Shown: in pieces, positions 63,235-64,000 of the stretch
How positions within the stretch are numbered: the first letter of the stretch is position 1
How the letters are laid out: each line of letters begins with the position of its first letter
DNA from: Caryophanales bacterium UBA6259
GTDB lineage: Bacteria > Bacillota > Bacilli > Tepidibacillales > Tepidibacillaceae
DNA: 64,000 bases
Direction: 5' to 3'
Assembly: GCA_002441135.1 (NCBI GenBank)
Contig: DJVJ01000014.1
Coordinates: forward strand, 39,861 to 103,860
The notes under the pieces: generated by a model
Database searches by the model: none
What the model was told of the DNA's origin: nothing
The model's input: the letters and a program-made list of their open reading frames with translations, nothing else
Position numbers and translations under genes: made by a program

Positions 63235-63322
63235 AAAAAAATTAAAACTTTTTTTATGGCTTAAATATCTAATAAGTAAAAGGGTCAAAATAAAGTTCTA
63301 ATAAAAAGGGAGGATCAGCAGA

Positions 63323-63838
63323 GTGGATACTGAAAGCTTAGTTCTTGCCGCTAAACAAGGTGATGATGAAGCTTTCTATATGCTGATAGACGAAAATAAG
63401 GCTCTATTATACAAAATAGCATTTTCTTATTTAAAAAATGATGTAGATGTTTTAGAAGCCATTCAAGAAACAACCTATAAGGCATATATTAAGATTCAAA
63501 AGTTAAGAGAACCTAAATATTTTAAAACGTGGTTAATCAGAATTTTAATCAATCACTGTTTAGATGAAATTAAACTGAGAAAACGAACGGTTTTTTCAAA
63601 AGTAGAAACTATCTCGGAAACAGACGATTATAAAAAGATTGGATTAGAAATAGCTGTGGAAAATCTTCAACCTAAATATCGAAATGTAATCATCCTTAAG
63701 TACTTTCATGATTTAACGATTAAGGATATCGCGGAAATACTAGAAAAACCAGAAAGTACAATAAAAACATGGTTAAGCAAAGCTTTATTAGATTTACGAA
63801 AATATTTTCAAAAGGATGGTGAGTCTTCCTATGTTTGA
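63323..63838 (+). CDS. ECF-type RNA polymerase sigma factor
   Basis: A 171-residue sigma factor with only regions 2 and 4. Region 2 (LLYKIAFSYLKNDVDVLEAIQETTYKAY, FKTWLIRILINHCLDEIK) and region 4 (LQPKYRNVIILKYFHDLTIKDIAEIL, ESTIKTWLSKALLDLRKYF) are clear. It is of the SigV/SigW type that controls envelope stress genes through a membrane anti-sigma factor, which the overlapping downstream frame probably encodes. GTG start behind GGGAGG. Confidence 0.9.
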   Translation: MDTESLVLAAKQGDDEAFYMLIDENKALLYKIAFSYLKNDVDVLEAIQETTYKAYIKIQKLREPKYFKTWLIRILINHCLDEIKLRKRTVFSKVETISETDDYKKIGLEIAVENLQPKYRNVIILKYFHDLTIKDIAEILEKPESTIKTWLSKALLDLRKYFQKDGESSYV

Positions 63839-64000
63839 TGAGAAAGATTTAGAACAAATGAAGAGAGTAATAGAGGAAGCGCCAATTTCCGATCAGATAT
63901 CACAACAAATAAGAATAGGAATTAACCGTGGCCGTCAAAAAAGAAAGTCAATGAAAAGAAGAATGCTTGCTAGTATTGCAGTAAGCTTTATGTTTATTGC
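63831..64000 (+). CDS. Probable anti-sigma factor, N-terminal part (cut by window end)
   Basis: The first 56 codons of a gene that starts at ATG 63831, eight bases inside the sigma-factor gene. The visible part is a charged cytosolic segment (FDEKDLEQMKRVIEEAPISD; GINRGRQKRKS) followed by the start of a hydrophobic helix (LASIAVSFMFI). This layout matches anti-sigma factors such as RsiV or DUF4179 proteins. Overlap with the sigma gene supports that. Confidence 0.7.
   Translation, partial: MFDEKDLEQMKRVIEEAPISDQISQQIRIGINRGRQKRKSMKRRMLASIAVSFMFI

Noticed and set aside
1..64000. CRISPR arrays, tRNA or rRNA genes and intact insertion sequences
   Set aside because: No regularly spaced repeats, tRNA-like T-loops, rRNA stretches or transposase domains were seen.

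Overview
The window reads as chromosome of a low-GC, endospore-forming member of the Bacillales that can live without oxygen. The evidence is the AT-rich sequence, strong AGGAGG-type ribosome binding sites and Bacillus-type genes: a YheC/YheD ATP-grasp protein, the spore cortex deacetylase PdaA, a two-headed DynA dynamin, a YeeN-type YebC protein, a YhfW-type Rieske oxidoreductase and a DUF2624 (YqfT) protein. I cannot name the species. I see no rRNA, tRNA, CRISPR array, prophage or intact transposase.

Layout. 0-9 kb: a DMT permease, an unrecognised gene, two ATP-grasp proteins, a VTT membrane protein, an ABC-F ATPase behind a leader peptide and terminator (an attenuator), an M23 peptidase and lrgAB. 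9.2-18.3 kb: one long operon, hypA-hypB-hypF-hypC-hypD-hypE, then a cytochrome b5-like protein, the small and large subunits of an uptake-type [NiFe] hydrogenase, and its maturation protease. The small subunit has no ATG/GTG/TTG start before its first Fe-S ligand. It appears to start at ATT or ATA inside the b5 stop region, and its proximal-cluster motif is C-S-G-N. 18.4-34.3 kb: stand-alone housekeeping and accessory genes, including a DUF2157/GDYXXLXY pair, a subtilisin, pdaA, dynA, tauE and dsdA.

34.3-44.5 kb: a TetR-led operon with an acyl-CoA ligase, a MaoC hydratase, two ketoacyl-synthase-III-like proteins, a complete branched-chain-amino-acid-type ABC importer and an alpha/beta hydrolase. 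The two synthase-like proteins align residue for residue at the active site. One has the catalytic Cys, the other has Ser, and both have His where FabH has Asn. They look like a heteromeric enzyme serving an imported carboxylic acid that is activated to a CoA ester. This is the best candidate here for an undescribed pathway.

44.5-54.2 kb: DUF2624 and CBS proteins; a quinol-type nitric oxide reductase behind a perfect FNR box placed about 42 bp before its start point; a secreted protein of unknown function with a beta-rich, Gly/Ser-rich stretch; an ABC-2 exporter operon with its own TetR and a tandem operator just after a sigma-A promoter; and yebC. 54.2-64 kb: a Doc/AbrB-type toxin-antitoxin module with a double palindrome on its promoter, recQ, nucleotide and DNA repair genes, a ybaK-type tRNA editor, a toast-rack lipoprotein, methyltransferases, a DsrE-like protein and a bacterial homologue of the plant STAY-GREEN Mg-dechelatase. 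Three copies of a palindromic repeat surround these last genes. The window ends in an ECF sigma factor and the start of its likely anti-sigma partner.
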